The translations under genes were made by a program, and so were the position numbers. 64,000 nt of DNA from NCBI GenBank assembly GCA_022113835.1, contig JAILWY010000023.1, positions 62,001 through 126,000 of the forward strand, given 5' to 3'. Shown piece after piece: positions 63,876 through 64,000 of the stretch. The notes below the pieces were generated by a model. That model saw only the letters and a program-made list of their open reading frames with translations, searched no databases and was not told where the DNA came from. Numbering within the stretch: the first letter of the stretch is position 1; every line of letters begins with the position of its first letter. Source of the DNA: Atopsyche davidsoni (Eukaryota > Arthropoda > Insecta > Trichoptera > Hydrobiosidae).

Positions 63876-64000
63876 TGTTAAAGTATAGCCTGATGCGGTT
63901 CAATAGTAGTAACGCCATCTCTTAGAAAATCCGAAAAAATTAATGCACTCATCGTATATATATAATATAGGGTAGTTAAAAATCATATCAAAGTTATAAA

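Larger units (their letters stand above)
62377..63954 (-). mobile_element. Mariner transposon with recognisable TIRs, internally rearranged
   Basis: Left cgatgtgtgcataaattttt and right (inverted) cgatgagtgcattaattttt continue to match for about 30 bp, each flanked by TA. The C-terminal two thirds of a mariner transposase lies on the minus strand at 62424-63023. The N-terminal third is missing, and the space holds AT-rich DNA and a hAT-type end. Confidence 0.8.

Overview
This is intron-rich animal nuclear DNA, almost certainly from an insect. A lepidopteran fits best, but that is an impression and not proven. The evidence is GT-AG spliced genes with insect-type proteins (a CUB protein with an insect cysteine-rich N-terminus, CDK4, HINT1, cyclin T, an NSL2/KANSL2 protein), a eukaryotic tRNA-Pro gene, and degraded DNA transposons (Tigger/pogo, mariner, piggyBac, hAT, Helitron). 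There are no operons, CRISPR arrays or bacterial genes. I rebuilt every gene exon by exon from reading frame, splice sites and phase. All six models close in frame.

Layout. 1-1.8 kb is GC-rich non-coding DNA with a GGGGC run. 1.85-3.25 kb is a broken Tigger transposon. 5.06-8.78 kb (-) is Cdk4. 10.38 kb (-) is tRNA-Pro(CGG). From about 12.1 kb to 28.99 kb (+) lies a large gene for a signal-peptide, Pro/Ser-rich, SEA/EGF single-pass membrane protein (17 coding exons, 1,224 aa). Its long 5' introns hold GC islands and three pogo-like MITEs, and its last intron holds Helitron and Tigger remnants. 29-35 kb is mostly intergenic with a GC island and a piggyBac relic. 35.65-37.85 kb (+) is a CUB-domain secreted protein. 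38.7-40.0 kb is a hAT-like relic with a possible LTR insert. 40.42-41.75 kb (+) is HINT1. 45.6-47.8 kb (-) is a short unrecognised three-exon ORF with a probable 3.6 kb 3' UTR. 49.1-54.5 kb (-) is cyclin T. 55.7-61.7 kb (+) is NSL2/KANSL2, divergent from cyclin T. 62.4-63.95 kb is a broken mariner with intact terminal repeats.

The most unusual signal is a dense family of palindromic (fold-back) repeats, about 12 copies or fragments. Six of them are flanked by 11-15 bp direct repeats. Such long target duplications are not expected for known cut-and-paste MITEs and point to an undescribed, perhaps retroposed, hairpin element. Its centre carries an invariant hairpin followed by GAAA and ACCGGT. 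Other notable points are two different hAT elements sharing a tripled 8-bp target site, a likely one-base frameshift at the end of cyclin T, and a minisatellite made from a splice donor. The genes have no evident shared pathway; cyclin T and NSL2 are both transcription or chromatin regulators that share an intergenic promoter region.
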